Assembly: GCF_004346095.1 (NCBI RefSeq)
Contig: NZ_SLZV01000013.1
Span: 1 to 64,000 of the forward strand
Direction: 5' to 3'
Source of the DNA: Faecalimonas umbilicata
Lineage (GTDB): Bacteria > Bacillota > Clostridia > Lachnospirales > Lachnospiraceae
Length of the DNA stretch: 64,000 bases
The notes under the pieces: model-generated
What the model saw: only the letters and a program-made list of their open reading frames with translations
Told to the model about the DNA's origin: nothing
Databases searched by the model: none
Part shown: piece by piece, positions 11,598 to 20,051 of the stretch
How positions within the stretch are numbered: position 1 is the stretch's first letter
Layout of the letters: each line of letters starts with the position of its first letter
Made by a program: the position numbers and the translations under genes

Positions 11598-12641
11598 TTA
11601 TGATTTTTTATGAAATATCGCATCCAGTTCTACCATCAACGTCTTTAATGTCTTCATGACATTCTCATAATCCATCCGCTTCGGACCAATGATTCCAACT
11701 GTCCCCTGCATGCCCTGCCCAAGCTCGTAAGTCGCTGTCACAACACTGCAGTCCTTCATCGTCTGTACCGGTGTCTCACTTCCGATATAAACTTGAATTC
11801 CTTTGTTCTCATCGCTTGCCAGCGTCTGTGTCACAAGTTCTGCCAACTGCTGCTTTTCTTCAAAAGCACTGATGATCTCCTGTGCACTCTGCTTGTCGCT
11901 CAGCTCCGGATATTTGAAAATGTTTGTCGCTCCGCTTGTGTAAATCTCAAGGTCATTATCAAGCTGAATCGTATTTGCCACTGCATCAAGCACATCACTG
12001 ATCACACCGCTGTGAATTCCTGCCTGTTCCTTCAGTCTGGCAATCATGCCAAGATTGATATCTTCGACCGCAATTCCATTCAGATTGGTATTCAACAGCA
12101 TATTCAACTTCAGCATTGTCTCATTGTCAAGCGGCTCTGCAACCGTCACAATCTTATTCTTAATGATGTTGCCTTCCATGACGATCACCGCGATGATCTG
12201 ATTGGCATCCACCTGCGAAAGCTGGATGAACTTTAACTTATTCCTATTATAAGTAGGAGCAGAAACCATCGTCGCATAATTCGTACTATTTGCCAGCACT
12301 CTCGCAGCCTGCTGCAAAAGCTGTTCCATCTTATCGGCCTTCTGAAGCATCTTCTCCTGCATCTCAGTGATCTCATGCTCCTTATCCTCCATCAGCATAT
12401 CTACATAAAGCCGATATCCTTTGTCTGAAGGAATTCTTCCCGCCGATGTATGAGGCTGTATGATATATCCCAGATCTTCCAAATCCGCCATCTCATTGCG
12501 GATCGTCGCAGAACTTAGATTCAAATCTGTATATTTGGAAATCGTTCTGGATCCCACCGGTTCCCCGGTCTCTAAGTAGGTCTTAATGATCGTCTGCAAA
12601 ATCTTAAGTTTCCGATCATCCAATCCATGATCTGCTTTCAT
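11598..12641 (-). CDS. hrcA: Heat-inducible transcription repressor HrcA
   Basis: HrcA represses class I heat-shock genes by binding CIRCE and is kept active by GroE. The 347-residue protein has an N-terminal winged helix (DRKLKILQTIIKTYLETGEPVGSRTI region) and the family core ending in a GIIGPKRMDY motif. The ATG at 12641 follows GAGGAGGTG at good spacing. The gene is first in the operon and lies directly behind a perfect CIRCE, so it is autoregulated. Confidence 0.97.
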   Translation of the reverse strand: MKADHGLDDRKLKILQTIIKTYLETGEPVGSRTISKYTDLNLSSATIRNEMADLEDLGYIIQPHTSAGRIPSDKGYRLYVDMLMEDKEHEITEMQEKMLQKADKMEQLLQQAARVLANSTNYATMVSAPTYNRNKLKFIQLSQVDANQIIAVIVMEGNIIKNKIVTVAEPLDNETMLKLNMLLNTNLNGIAVEDINLGMIARLKEQAGIHSGVISDVLDAVANTIQLDNDLEIYTSGATNIFKYPELSDKQSAQEIISAFEEKQQLAELVTQTLASDENKGIQVYIGSETPVQTMKDCSVVTATYELGQGMQGTVGIIGPKRMDYENVMKTLKTLMVELDAIFHKKS

Positions 12642-12664
12642 CTCACACCTCCTCGTTTTCTTTA

Positions 12665-12691
12665 TTAGCACTCCATTCTTACGAGTGCTAA
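12665..12691 (-). promoter_or_regulatory. CIRCE operator
   Basis: A perfect consensus CIRCE is present: TTAGCACTC, nine spacer bases, GAGTGCTAA. It lies between the promoter at 12707-12735 and the hrcA start, in the transcribed leader as expected for HrcA control. Confidence 0.98.
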
Positions 12692-12706
12692 CACCTTACG
12701 ATTATT

Positions 12707-12735
12707 AAGATAGCACTATGCTTTTCGTTTGTCAA
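12707..12735 (-). promoter_or_regulatory. Sigma-A promoter of the heat-shock operon
   Basis: On the minus strand, TTGACA (12730-12735) and TATCTT (12707-12712) are spaced by exactly 17 bp. The CIRCE begins 15 bp after the -10 element. Confidence 0.85.
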
Positions 12736-12901
12736 CCTAGTTTACATATTTTTTATATTTTTTGTAAAAAACTATTTTCTATCGAGATTATGTACATTTT
12801 TAGAAACTTTCAATCCAAAAAAGCAATCAAAAAATTTCCGGAACCTTTCTCTCATTCTGAAAATTTTTCAATTGCCTTTCTCTCTGAAACATTTTTATAG
12901 G

Positions 12902-14116
12902 TTATAACAGGAACTGTGCAAGTACATAGTTGCTCAGATCATTTCCTCTCTTTGTCAGGCAGATTCGCTTCTCCTCTTCACGAAGCAATCCTTCTTCTTT
13001 GAGTTTTTCCAATACCTCTCCATAGACTTCCTGTATTTCTCTGTGATACCGTTCTCTAAATTTCTGCTTGTTTACCCCCTCTTTCATCCGAAGGCCAAGG
13101 AACATTGTCTCCTCCACCTGTGCATTCCAATCTAGCTTCTCTTTTTCCTCCTCGATCTGATCCAACTTTCCATTTGCCCGGATATAAAGATCCGTATCTG
13201 AAATATGCTGATACCGCTCGTTTTCAATCAAAGATGCCGCCCCAGTGCCGATTCCAAGGTACTCCACCCTCTGCCAGTATCCTTTGTTATGCCTGCACGC
13301 ATACCCCGGCTTCGCATAGTTCGAAACTTCATATTGTAGATATCCTGCCGCTTCCAGCTTCTCTGCGGTCAATTCATACATGCGACGTTCTGCTTCCTCA
13401 TCCGGAAGCTTTGGGAAGTTCTTGCCTGTATCCATCTGTTTCCCGTCATCAGCCAAACATTTCTCACACCGACTATCCTGCTCTTCTTTTGCGTCCTCCC
13501 CATAAATCTCGTAAAATGGCGTCCCTTCCTCAATGATCAGACTATACGCAGAAATATGTTCCGGATTCATTCGGATCACGGTATCCAATGTGTGCTCCCA
13601 GGATGCCACTGTCTGCCCTGGGATTGCCGAGATCAGATCTACATTGATATTCTGAAATCCTGCCTTCCTTGCCAGATCATAACTCTCTTCAAACTGCCGC
13701 ATCGTATGTACACGCCCGAGCAGCTTCAGTTCCTTATCATCGACCGACTGCAGTCCAAAACTGATCCGGTTGATCCCACATGCCCTGTATGCCTGCAAAT
13801 TTTCTTTTGTGACCGTACCCGGATTCGCTTCCATCGTAATTTCCGCATCTGCTTGGATCTCAAACACATCCCGGAGCGCATCAAAAATTTCTTTCATCTG
13901 ACCTCCCGATAAAATCGATGGTGTGCCTCCTCCAAAAAAAATCGTTGTAACTCGATAATTCTCTGCCAACTTTTGATACTGCCTGATTTCTGCCACAAGC
14001 GCTGTTACATAGCGATCTATCGTCTCCCTCGGAGCCGGACCGGACAAAAAATCACAATATGCACATTTTTTCATACAAAACGGAATATGAATATATAATT
14101 CCAATTCTCTCTTCAT
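12902..14116 (-). CDS. hemW: Radical SAM heme chaperone HemW
   Basis: HemW is a CPO-like radical SAM protein thought to insert heme into target enzymes; older annotation calls it oxygen-independent coproporphyrinogen III oxidase. The 404-residue protein has the radical SAM CxxxCxxC motif (CMKKCAYCDF, about residues 14-23), the GGGTPS loop and the HemN-type C-terminal domain. The ATG at 14116 is chosen because IHIPFC normally lies within the first 20 residues. The earlier in-frame ATGs have no good site. The heat-shock operon lies downstream in the same direction but has its own promoter. Confidence 0.93.
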   Translation of the reverse strand: MKRELELYIHIPFCMKKCAYCDFLSGPAPRETIDRYVTALVAEIRQYQKLAENYRVTTIFFGGGTPSILSGGQMKEIFDALRDVFEIQADAEITMEANPGTVTKENLQAYRACGINRISFGLQSVDDKELKLLGRVHTMRQFEESYDLARKAGFQNINVDLISAIPGQTVASWEHTLDTVIRMNPEHISAYSLIIEEGTPFYEIYGEDAKEEQDSRCEKCLADDGKQMDTGKNFPKLPDEEAERRMYELTAEKLEAAGYLQYEVSNYAKPGYACRHNKGYWQRVEYLGIGTGAASLIENERYQHISDTDLYIRANGKLDQIEEEKEKLDWNAQVEETMFLGLRMKEGVNKQKFRERYHREIQEVYGEVLEKLKEEGLLREEEKRICLTKRGNDLSNYVLAQFLL

Positions 14117-14333
14117 GCTCAGTCTCTCTTTCTTTTCTCTATTTCTTATCCGCCTGCACATCTTGTACATGCAAAATTTATTGTTCTAAATATCAGTACA
14201 AAGGGAAAGTAGATTTCTGCTATCCTGCTTTGAGAAGTTCGCTCTACCTATAGTTCAGAAAAAATAATGCCCTCTATCTTCATCGGCGGATGCTTCACTC
14301 GCATTTAGTCTATACCTTCTATTTTAACGTTTT

Positions 14334-14477
14334 TTATCCCATTACTCTATTTTCTTCTCTCTTCCGGTAGCCCTCTTGTACCCTGCTTTCAAATACTTCT
14401 CTCATATATGTCTGATGTTTTCTAAGGAGTTCCCGAAAAGGCAACTCTACTCTGGACAATATTATAGCGATTTTCAT
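14334..14477 (-). CDS. Possible 47-residue protein upstream of hemW
   Basis: An open frame starting at an ATG (14477) encodes a basic, helical-looking peptide with the stretch RVELPFRELLRKHQTYMREV. No clear ribosome-binding site is visible, and a TATAAT-like box overlaps its first codons. The 459 bp between hemW and the gene at 14576 may instead be a long leader. I do not recognise the peptide. Confidence 0.25.
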   Translation of the reverse strand: MKIAIILSRVELPFRELLRKHQTYMREVFESRVQEGYRKREENRVMG

Positions 14478-14575
14478 TTCCATTTGTAAATATCTGAATA
14501 AATTTCTTTTACTTTTTGCAGGAAAACTGTATAGGTCCTTTCCTTTTTGCCTATCCTATCTACGAGGTGAGAAAC

Positions 14576-14722
14576 ATGTCTTATATTGCTCCTGAAATAC
14601 GGGAAAAATTTGAATCCTTATCGGTAAATCTGAAAAATACTATTTTAGAAAGAAATGTGCGGATCCAAAATATCCACGACTTGATCAAAGTGTTGGAAGA
14701 TATTGTGGCAGAGGATGAATAA
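14576..14722 (+). CDS. Small hypothetical protein (48 aa)
   Basis: The ATG at 14576 follows GAGGTGAG and opens a 48-residue, charged, probably all-helical protein (MSYIAPEIREKFESLSVNLK start, acidic VAEDE end). I do not recognise a family. Its last codons form the left arm of a 14-bp inverted repeat whose loop contains the stop codon, so the gene end and its terminator hairpin overlap. Confidence 0.6.
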   Translation: MSYIAPEIREKFESLSVNLKNTILERNVRIQNIHDLIKVLEDIVAEDE

Positions 14723-14739
14723 TTCTCCTCTGCCACAAT
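14702..14739 (+). terminator. Hairpin overlapping the stop codon of the 48-aa gene
   Basis: A 14-bp perfect inverted repeat (14702-14715 with 14726-14739) surrounds the TAA stop. No T run follows immediately, so termination or RNA protection are both possible. Confidence 0.5.
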
Positions 14740-14775
14740 AGTGTTACATAAAATATTCTTTTTTGTTAAACACTC

Positions 14776-15006
14776 TCAGCCTTTGTTTCGTCCGCCCCAC
14801 CAGTAGCAGTATTTACAATCCTTCGGTTTGTCGCTTGCATATTTAATTTTTGTTATCGCTTGTTCCTGACTTCTTTTCTTCATCTCTTTTTTCCTCATCA
14901 TTTCTTCCATTTTTCGATCTTCCCGACCTGCAGCTGCACACATGCACCACGTGATGAATGCATTTAGGACAGCCATCGCTATAACAATCGCTACAACATA
15001 TTTCAT
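14776..15006 (-). CDS. Small membrane protein with CxxC tail
   Basis: This 76-residue protein has one N-terminal membrane segment (residues about 3-25), a strongly basic and charged middle (EEMMRKKEMKKRSQEQ), and the ending DCKYCYWWGGRNKG. An AAGGAAAGTGAG site precedes the ATG. Similar CKxCYxW tails occur in proteins of phage and mobile elements, but I do not recognise a named family. It marks the start of the accessory region. Confidence 0.55.
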   Translation of the reverse strand: MKYVVAIVIAMAVLNAFITWCMCAAAGREDRKMEEMMRKKEMKKRSQEQAITKIKYASDKPKDCKYCYWWGGRNKG

Positions 15007-15540
15007 AGATTTCTCACTTTCCTTTTTATTTGCTATCAGGTACCGTTCGATTAAAAAGCTGGTGTGGATAGCTTTTCAGTCGAATTAACGGCAAAAGGAT
15101 ATGGCGGAATAACTGTCACTCCGCCACATAGTTTTCACTGTTAAGTGTTAATAACAAAGTTTTCCTCAGTCCTATTTGCCGCTCGCGCCCCGGACTGTAT
15201 CGGGAACATTCAGATCATAGGGCACTACCCCTCCCCGCCTTCTTTATGGCTGGACCGAGAATTACGGAAGTATCATTATGCTGCACATGCTCACCCCTAC
15301 TACCAGGGCTCATCATCGCGATCAGATAAATCTGTTTTGTATCTTCGCAGTTCGCTTCTCTTCCTTGTGGCAGGAAGAATCATGGCGGCGAAATACGTGT
15401 CGCTCTTCACTGTGCGGAACTTCTGAATGCTGACTATTCATTTTTCAAAGTGCACTAGGATTTTTAACTCCCTCTCTTATTTGGTGTGGGCGGATAACAC
15501 CCAGGTGGTGAAAAATTTTTTTGTTTTTTTCTAGAAATGA
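15007..15540. other. Non-coding stretch with hairpins and a GC-rich block
   Basis: No convincing gene is seen. An imperfect inverted repeat around AAAAGCT lies near 15050-15095, and TGGCGGA / TCCGCCA forms a hairpin near 15103-15125. The block from about 15150 to 15430 is more GC-rich than the flanks. A 93-codon plus-strand frame there lacks a good ribosome site and normal composition. It may be a structured RNA or IS-derived sequence. Confidence 0.4.
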
Positions 15541-15895
15541 TTTTAGAAATAAAATATACGGTAAAGAATTGGTTCAGATGGTTTGCCTTTGTTGTCTAAA
15601 CAATGCTGTAGATCACAGCACTTGATTTTGCACCATCAATCGTATCGATCAGTTCCTAGATATGCTTATGAAGACTGAAACTCCGTAATGCACTTTCAGT
15701 TGCATTGTTATCAAGTGGCACTTCTCCATCCTCGAGGAACATATACAATGCTTTTTCATGGTTAAGGTTGTAGCTGATCCCGTTTCTGATCTTGTCTGAA
15801 GAAACATTCTTCAGTCTAATTGTTTTCGAACACGCAAAATAAGCCTCTACCAGAAGTTAATCATCAGTTTTCACTTTATGCAGCACTCTTCTGCT
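15541..15895 (-). pseudogene. IS66-family transposase, C-terminal remnant
   Basis: Minus-strand translation gives the IS66 transposase C-terminal pattern: YNLNHEKALYMFLEDGEVPL, then DNNATESALRSFSLHKHI, a stop, ELIDTIDGAKSSAVIYSIV, another stop and TTKANHLNQFF. At least two in-frame stops interrupt it and the N-terminal half is missing. It is a dead relic of an IS66 element. Confidence 0.85.
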
Positions 15896-16005
15896 GTATT
15901 GTACTGAAAGCATCAGAAATTCATGCTATACTATTAGTGTTGTTTAGATGAGATTTCAAGTAATCATTATTGATTACAAACTAATATATGATTTGAGGTG
16001 TTAGA

Positions 16006-19000
16006 TTGACCAGACAAAAAGAATACTATAAGAAAATGCATCCAGAGCAATTCTCGGACTCTAAAACTGTTAAAAAGGGAAAAATACAAAGGGAAATGTT
16101 GGATTTCTACTTGGATACACTAACAAGTAGAAACATGGATAAACAATTCGAAGAACTATGTAGAGCGATTGCTGAAGTAGAAATATGTCCAAATTTATTG
16201 CCACAAACAGGTCCTACTGGAGGTGGTGATAGCAAAGTAGATTCAGAAACATATCCAGTTGCAGAGGATCTATCCGAAATGTGGTATTGCAGAGTCACAC
16301 CATCGGCAGCTCTTGAACGTTGGGCATTTGCAATAAGCGCAAAAAAAGATTGGAAACCTAAACTAAAATCGGATGTAAAAAAAATAGTTACCGTAAATAA
16401 TGATCTTGGACGTAAATATGAAAAAATTTTCTTTATGTCAAATCAATATATTTCTGATAAAAAGCGGGCTGAATGCGAAGATGAACTCAGATCTCAATAT
16501 GATATTGATGTTCGAATTTTAGATAGGACATGGATGCTTGATAAAATCTTTGCATCACAGAAAAATATTGAGATCGCAATAAAACATCTTGGATTATCTG
16601 ATAGTTTATCAGATGAAATAGAGGTTGGTGAACACGATTACAAAAGGAAGAATAAGCTGGAGAAAATAGAGGAAACACTAAAAAATCCTGACATTAAAGA
16701 TTCAGAGAAAGTAAAGCTAGTTTTCAAGGCTGTAGTCATCGCACGCGAACTTGAATTTTCAGCAGACAAAATACTAGGGTTAATTGATCGATGCATACGT
16801 ATTTCTAAGAAATATGGTACAAAAATAGAAATAGCTGAAGCATATAGTGTTGCAGCATGGACTATTTATTGGTGGTATCACGATCCTGAATTATATTATG
16901 AGTATTATCAAGAATACGAGAAGAGAACGATTAAAGAACACAATGTTCATTTGTTTAAAGATTTGGTTGCTTTATGGATTAACCTATTTTCTCTAACAAA
17001 CGAAGGTGTTCAAGGAATTGACCTTCAAAAACATAAAAGAATTGTAACAGATGAATTTGAAGCATTCATTAAGGATCAAACAAAACCAAATACTGCCTTA
17101 GAAGCCAGAGCCGCATATATCCCTTTTAGAATCATCACCGAAGAAGACATAGAGTCTATTGTAAATGAAATGTTTGAATTATTGGATGAAACTACCGGTC
17201 ATCTGGATTTGGACTTATCAGATATTTATAAATTGATTATGGAGTTTCCGGTAATTCTCGAATCTGACCGGTATGATTCTTTATTCGAAAAGGCTGTTGC
17301 AACGGCGGGAAAATGTAAACAAGATACAGAAATGGCCTGTATGCTCGCTGAAAGAGGTGCAAAACTGAAAAATGAAAAACCATATGAGGCGATATCGTAT
17401 TTCAGCAGAACTCTTATTCCATTTTACAATGAACAGAACAAGGAAAACCTTTGTAAATCAGTATTTGCATTAGCTGATATTTATGAAAAATGCGGACTGA
17501 ATTGGGCTGCAAGGAATTTTTATTATTACATATTTTGTGTCTGTATAAATCAATACTTCAAATATGGAGAAGTTTTACCGCTGCTATTTATTAGCCTTAA
17601 TAAACTCAAATACCTCGAACTGAGACTAGGACATGTTCTTTATTCTACAGAATTCTCGTTCTTTGAAAAAATAGCAATAGAATTATATCCGGATACATAT
17701 CATGCTAATGAAGAAGCGCTGTTTCACTATGATTTTGCACTGGCCTTAATGCTATTACAATGCAAAAACCCACAAAAAGAAGTCTTGATGAGACTTCCGT
17801 ACTATTTTGAAAAGAATGGCTTGGATATTTCTTCTATCGTAACGAGGTATATGCTCGGACATTATGACGAGGGTCTTCTGAGTCAATTAGGAAACGATAA
17901 GAAACAGTTTGATAAAACAATTAGCGAGTGGAGGAATTCCCCAGTAGCTGATGAAATCGTAGCTGATCCTTGGTTTGGTGCAGAAAAAGTGTGTAAGTTA
18001 CAGTCTCGTATTTTAGGATGTGATATAGCAATCTCGCTAGATGCACCATATGTAAATGGGGAGTTTGAAGTAGCAGCAACTATTTTAGCAACCATAGAAA
18101 GCTTTTTAGGAACAGGTATCAAGAATGATCTGATTTCTATGTGTGGCAGAATAGATATAAGCTTAAATTATTATGAAAACTTAGAGGAGTTTGTCACCTG
18201 GGAAAAGCTTAATTCGAATAAGTTGGAAATATTCATTGGAAATTATTCGAAAGATGATTTTTTGTTGATTCAACAACAGATTTCTGTATTCCTTACAGAA
18301 ATCCTCGGTGCCATAATCTCAATGATGTTTCCATTCTCTGAATCATTAGACAGACTTAAGAGAATGGTTTTGAAAGAAGCTGCATTGGATAGGACCTTTA
18401 TTTTTTCGAATAGTGTTGTATTTGGACAAGAAACAATGGGGAAAGAGGCTTTCTTATTTGATACTGTTCTTGATAAAACAGAAACATTCGAAACCGGGGC
18501 GGAATTAATTGTTCCAAACAAAATAGAAAAACAAAAAGAAAAGAAAAAGCCTTCAACCATTACAATAGGATTGCCTCCAGAAGGAAAAGATCTTATTAAT
18601 AATGTAAATCAACATAGTATAAAGACCCATTCTATCATTAGTATTCCTGACTGGGATAACGGTCAATGGAAAGGTGTTATGTTTATGGCTGATGTGTATA
18701 AACATTCATTTCCTCCAATCTTAGCATTTGTTTTCAAGAAGGAAGAAGGGGCCGTAATATTTGAAAAGTGGATAGATGAATTTGGTGTAGATGATACATA
18801 CGATAATATTGAAATAAGGATGATAAAAGGGATTGATTCTATAAATCCATTTTCTTATCGCATAATTGTAGGAAGTTCAAAGATTCCTCTGGAGGAAGAT
18901 GTGAGAATAATTGCTTCGCCTTCAAGAGTTCATACGATGATGCCACAAAACAATCGTAATATTTCAATGTTTGAAAAAGAGTTAGAAGTAAGCAATTCAT

Positions 19001-19239
19001 TTTCTATTTGTCCTGCTATTATGGGAAAAGATGGACAACAACCAAAAATCAAAGAACATCTTATGATTAAAAAATCAAAAACGAGCATTAAAATATATAA
19101 TGCTTTTGACATTCCCCAGGATGATTTTTTGATTTTTTCAGGTATTTTACCAACAGATAATCCGCTTATTCCAAAAGAAAAAGCATGTGACGCGCATATC
19201 TTGAAAATCATTGATATGCATAAAAAATTGCACAATTAG
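16006..19239 (+). CDS. Large defence-like protein: PD-(D/E)xK-type nuclease domain plus helical repeats
   Basis: The 1077-residue protein starts with a Mrr-like nuclease module. GPTGGGDSKVDSETYP (residues 69-84) and FAISAKKDW (108-116) supply the Asp/Glu and the SxK lysine of a PD-(D/E)xK site, and a second conserved strand FFMSNQYIS follows. Residues about 210-640 are alpha-helical and repeat-like, resembling TPR folds. The C-terminal 400 residues are unrecognised. A TTG start at 16006 is preceded by GAGGTG 5 nt away. The gene is AT-rich, monocistronic and has its own terminator. Similar nuclease-repeat proteins are found in anti-phage islands, so defence is likely, but the activity and target are inferred. 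Confidence 0.7.
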   Translation: MTRQKEYYKKMHPEQFSDSKTVKKGKIQREMLDFYLDTLTSRNMDKQFEELCRAIAEVEICPNLLPQTGPTGGGDSKVDSETYPVAEDLSEMWYCRVTPSAALERWAFAISAKKDWKPKLKSDVKKIVTVNNDLGRKYEKIFFMSNQYISDKKRAECEDELRSQYDIDVRILDRTWMLDKIFASQKNIEIAIKHLGLSDSLSDEIEVGEHDYKRKNKLEKIEETLKNPDIKDSEKVKLVFKAVVIARELEFSADKILGLIDRCIRISKKYGTKIEIAEAYSVAAWTIYWWYHDPELYYEYYQEYEKRTIKEHNVHLFKDLVALWINLFSLTNEGVQGIDLQKHKRIVTDEFEAFIKDQTKPNTALEARAAYIPFRIITEEDIESIVNEMFELLDETTGHLDLDLSDIYKLIMEFPVILESDRYDSLFEKAVATAGKCKQDTEMACMLAERGAKLKNEKPYEAISYFSRTLIPFYNEQNKENLCKSVFALADIYEKCGLNWAARNFYYYIFCVCINQYFKYGEVLPLLFISLNKLKYLELRLGHVLYSTEFSFFEKIAIELYPDTYHANEEALFHYDFALALMLLQCKNPQKEVLMRLPYYFEKNGLDISSIVTRYMLGHYDEGLLSQLGNDKKQFDKTISEWRNSPVADEIVADPWFGAEKVCKLQSRILGCDIAISLDAPYVNGEFEVAATILATIESFLGTGIKNDLISMCGRIDISLNYYENLEEFVTWEKLNSNKLEIFIGNYSKDDFLLIQQQISVFLTEILGAIISMMFPFSESLDRLKRMVLKEAALDRTFIFSNSVVFGQETMGKEAFLFDTVLDKTETFETGAELIVPNKIEKQKEKKKPSTITIGLPPEGKDLINNVNQHSIKTHSIISIPDWDNGQWKGVMFMADVYKHSFPPILAFVFKKEEGAVIFEKWIDEFGVDDTYDNIEIRMIKGIDSINPFSYRIIVGSSKIPLEEDVRIIASPSRVHTMMPQNNRNISMFEKELEVSNSFSICPAIMGKDGQQPKIKEHLMIKKSKTSIKIYNAFDIPQDDFLIFSGILPTDNPLIPKEKACDAHILKIIDMHKKLHN

Positions 19240-19245
19240 TAAATT

Positions 19246-19284
19246 GGACCGCTTTGATTACAAAATGATTAAAGCGGTCTTTTT
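19246..19284 (+). terminator. Terminator of the nuclease-repeat gene
   Basis: The stem GACCGCTTT / AAAGCGGTC (19247-19255, 19271-19279) is followed by five T. It lies 7 bp past the stop codon. Confidence 0.9.
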
Positions 19285-19402
19285 ATACCCTAAAAGTATG
19301 CAACTGGGCAGAGTTTCAATCCCTAACTTAGCAGGATATGCCGATAGTGTTCCAATTAGCTGTTGATGAACGCTTGACCCTGGGATTCATTTTTCTTCTT
19401 GC

Positions 19403-19457
19403 AAAAAAATATCCTCTTGGATTAATATTTATTTTTTAACATTAATCCAAGAGGATA
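19403..19457 (-). terminator. Terminator of the small membrane gene at 19564
   Basis: A perfect 17-bp inverted repeat (19410-19426 with 19441-19457) has a 14-nt loop. On the minus strand it is followed by a run of seven T. Confidence 0.9.
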
Positions 19458-19563
19458 TACATCATATCTTTAGTTTACACAGAATGGTTACAGAACCTTT
19501 GATATTAAAATTTAGAATGCTGATACCAGATCCATCATACCACGAATCCCGTCTTTAATTAGA

Positions 19564-19794
19564 TCAAACATTGATAATACAGTTACACTGACTGTCACAA
19601 GCACAATAACTGATCCAATGCCATACCAGACATGTGACAAATGCAAGTGCAAGAAATACCCAGTAAAATGCGTGGAAGATGCTGTATATTCCTCTGATTA
19701 TACCTACAATCGAATATACAATCCCCAAGCAAAGTAATACCGGTAATTTGAAAATTAATTTAAATGTGTTCAGCAAAAAACTTAACACGATCAT
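19564..19794 (-). CDS. Small hydrophobic membrane protein
   Basis: The 76-residue protein is dominated by two membrane segments (residues about 5-35 and 40-62) and ends in a Cys-rich tail (CACDSQCNC). The ATG at 19794 follows GAGGAGGTG by 6 nt. It has its own promoter at 19890-19918 and a strong terminator, so it is expressed alone. I do not recognise a family. The size and hydrophobicity would fit a small toxin or a membrane accessory protein, but nothing shows which. Confidence 0.6.
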   Translation of the reverse strand: MIVLSFLLNTFKLIFKLPVLLCLGIVYSIVGIIRGIYSIFHAFYWVFLALAFVTCLVWHWISYCACDSQCNCIINV

Positions 19795-19889
19795 GTTAAG
19801 CACCTCCTCTATCTAAAATTTCAAAGTGCCTGTAAGGGATAAAATCTTCTAATACACTTCTTTTCCAGTTCCTTGGAATTATTATCAAT

Positions 19890-19929
19890 AGTATATCACA
19901 GATCCTCATTTATGTCAGTATTCGTGACA
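19890..19929 (-). promoter_or_regulatory. Promoter and dyad operator for the small membrane gene
   Basis: CTGACA (19913-19918) and TATACT (19890-19895) are spaced by 17 bp on the minus strand. A TGTCA-N7-TGACA dyad at 19913-19929 overlaps the -35 box and could bind a repressor. Confidence 0.6.
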
Positions 19930-19968
19930 TTGCATATATAGCGCATTTATATAAATCTTGACCATAAT

Positions 19969-20041
19969 GTCAGGTGCAGGAGTCGAACCTGCGTCCTTTG
20001 CCGATACTTGGCACTGCGCCTCTCCGCTGCGCTACCCTGAC
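19969..20041 (-). ncRNA. 73-nt tRNA-like RNA at the end of the Ro60-like/RtcB cluster
   Basis: The minus strand folds as a complete cloverleaf of tRNA size. It has a 7-bp acceptor with one mismatch, and a 4-bp D stem (GCGC/GCGC) with GG in the loop. The five-pair anticodon stem has one mismatch and the loop AAGTATC. The variable region is 5 nt, and the T arm GCAGG-TTCGACT-CCTGC is perfect. The loop lacks U33 and no CCA is encoded, so normal decoding is unlikely. It begins 10 nt after the nucleotidyltransferase stop. YrlA-type Y RNAs carry tRNA-like domains and lie near Ro genes, which makes a Y RNA or ligase substrate the leading idea. A degenerate tRNA gene is the alternative. Confidence 0.7.
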
Positions 20042-20051
20042 GTTTTGCAAG

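Noticed and set aside
15145-15426. Plus-strand 93-codon frame in the GC-rich block
   Set aside because: No convincing start signal and an unusual amino-acid composition. It is more likely part of a non-coding or IS-derived segment.
19310-19345. A GTTTCAATCCC sequence that resembles the end of a CRISPR repeat
   Set aside because: It occurs only once here, with no second repeat at spacer distance and no cas genes in the window.
19969-20041. Ordinary tRNA-Tyr gene (loop reads GTA)
   Set aside because: Tyr tRNAs are class II with a long variable arm, and this loop lacks U33. It has a short variable region and stem mismatches.
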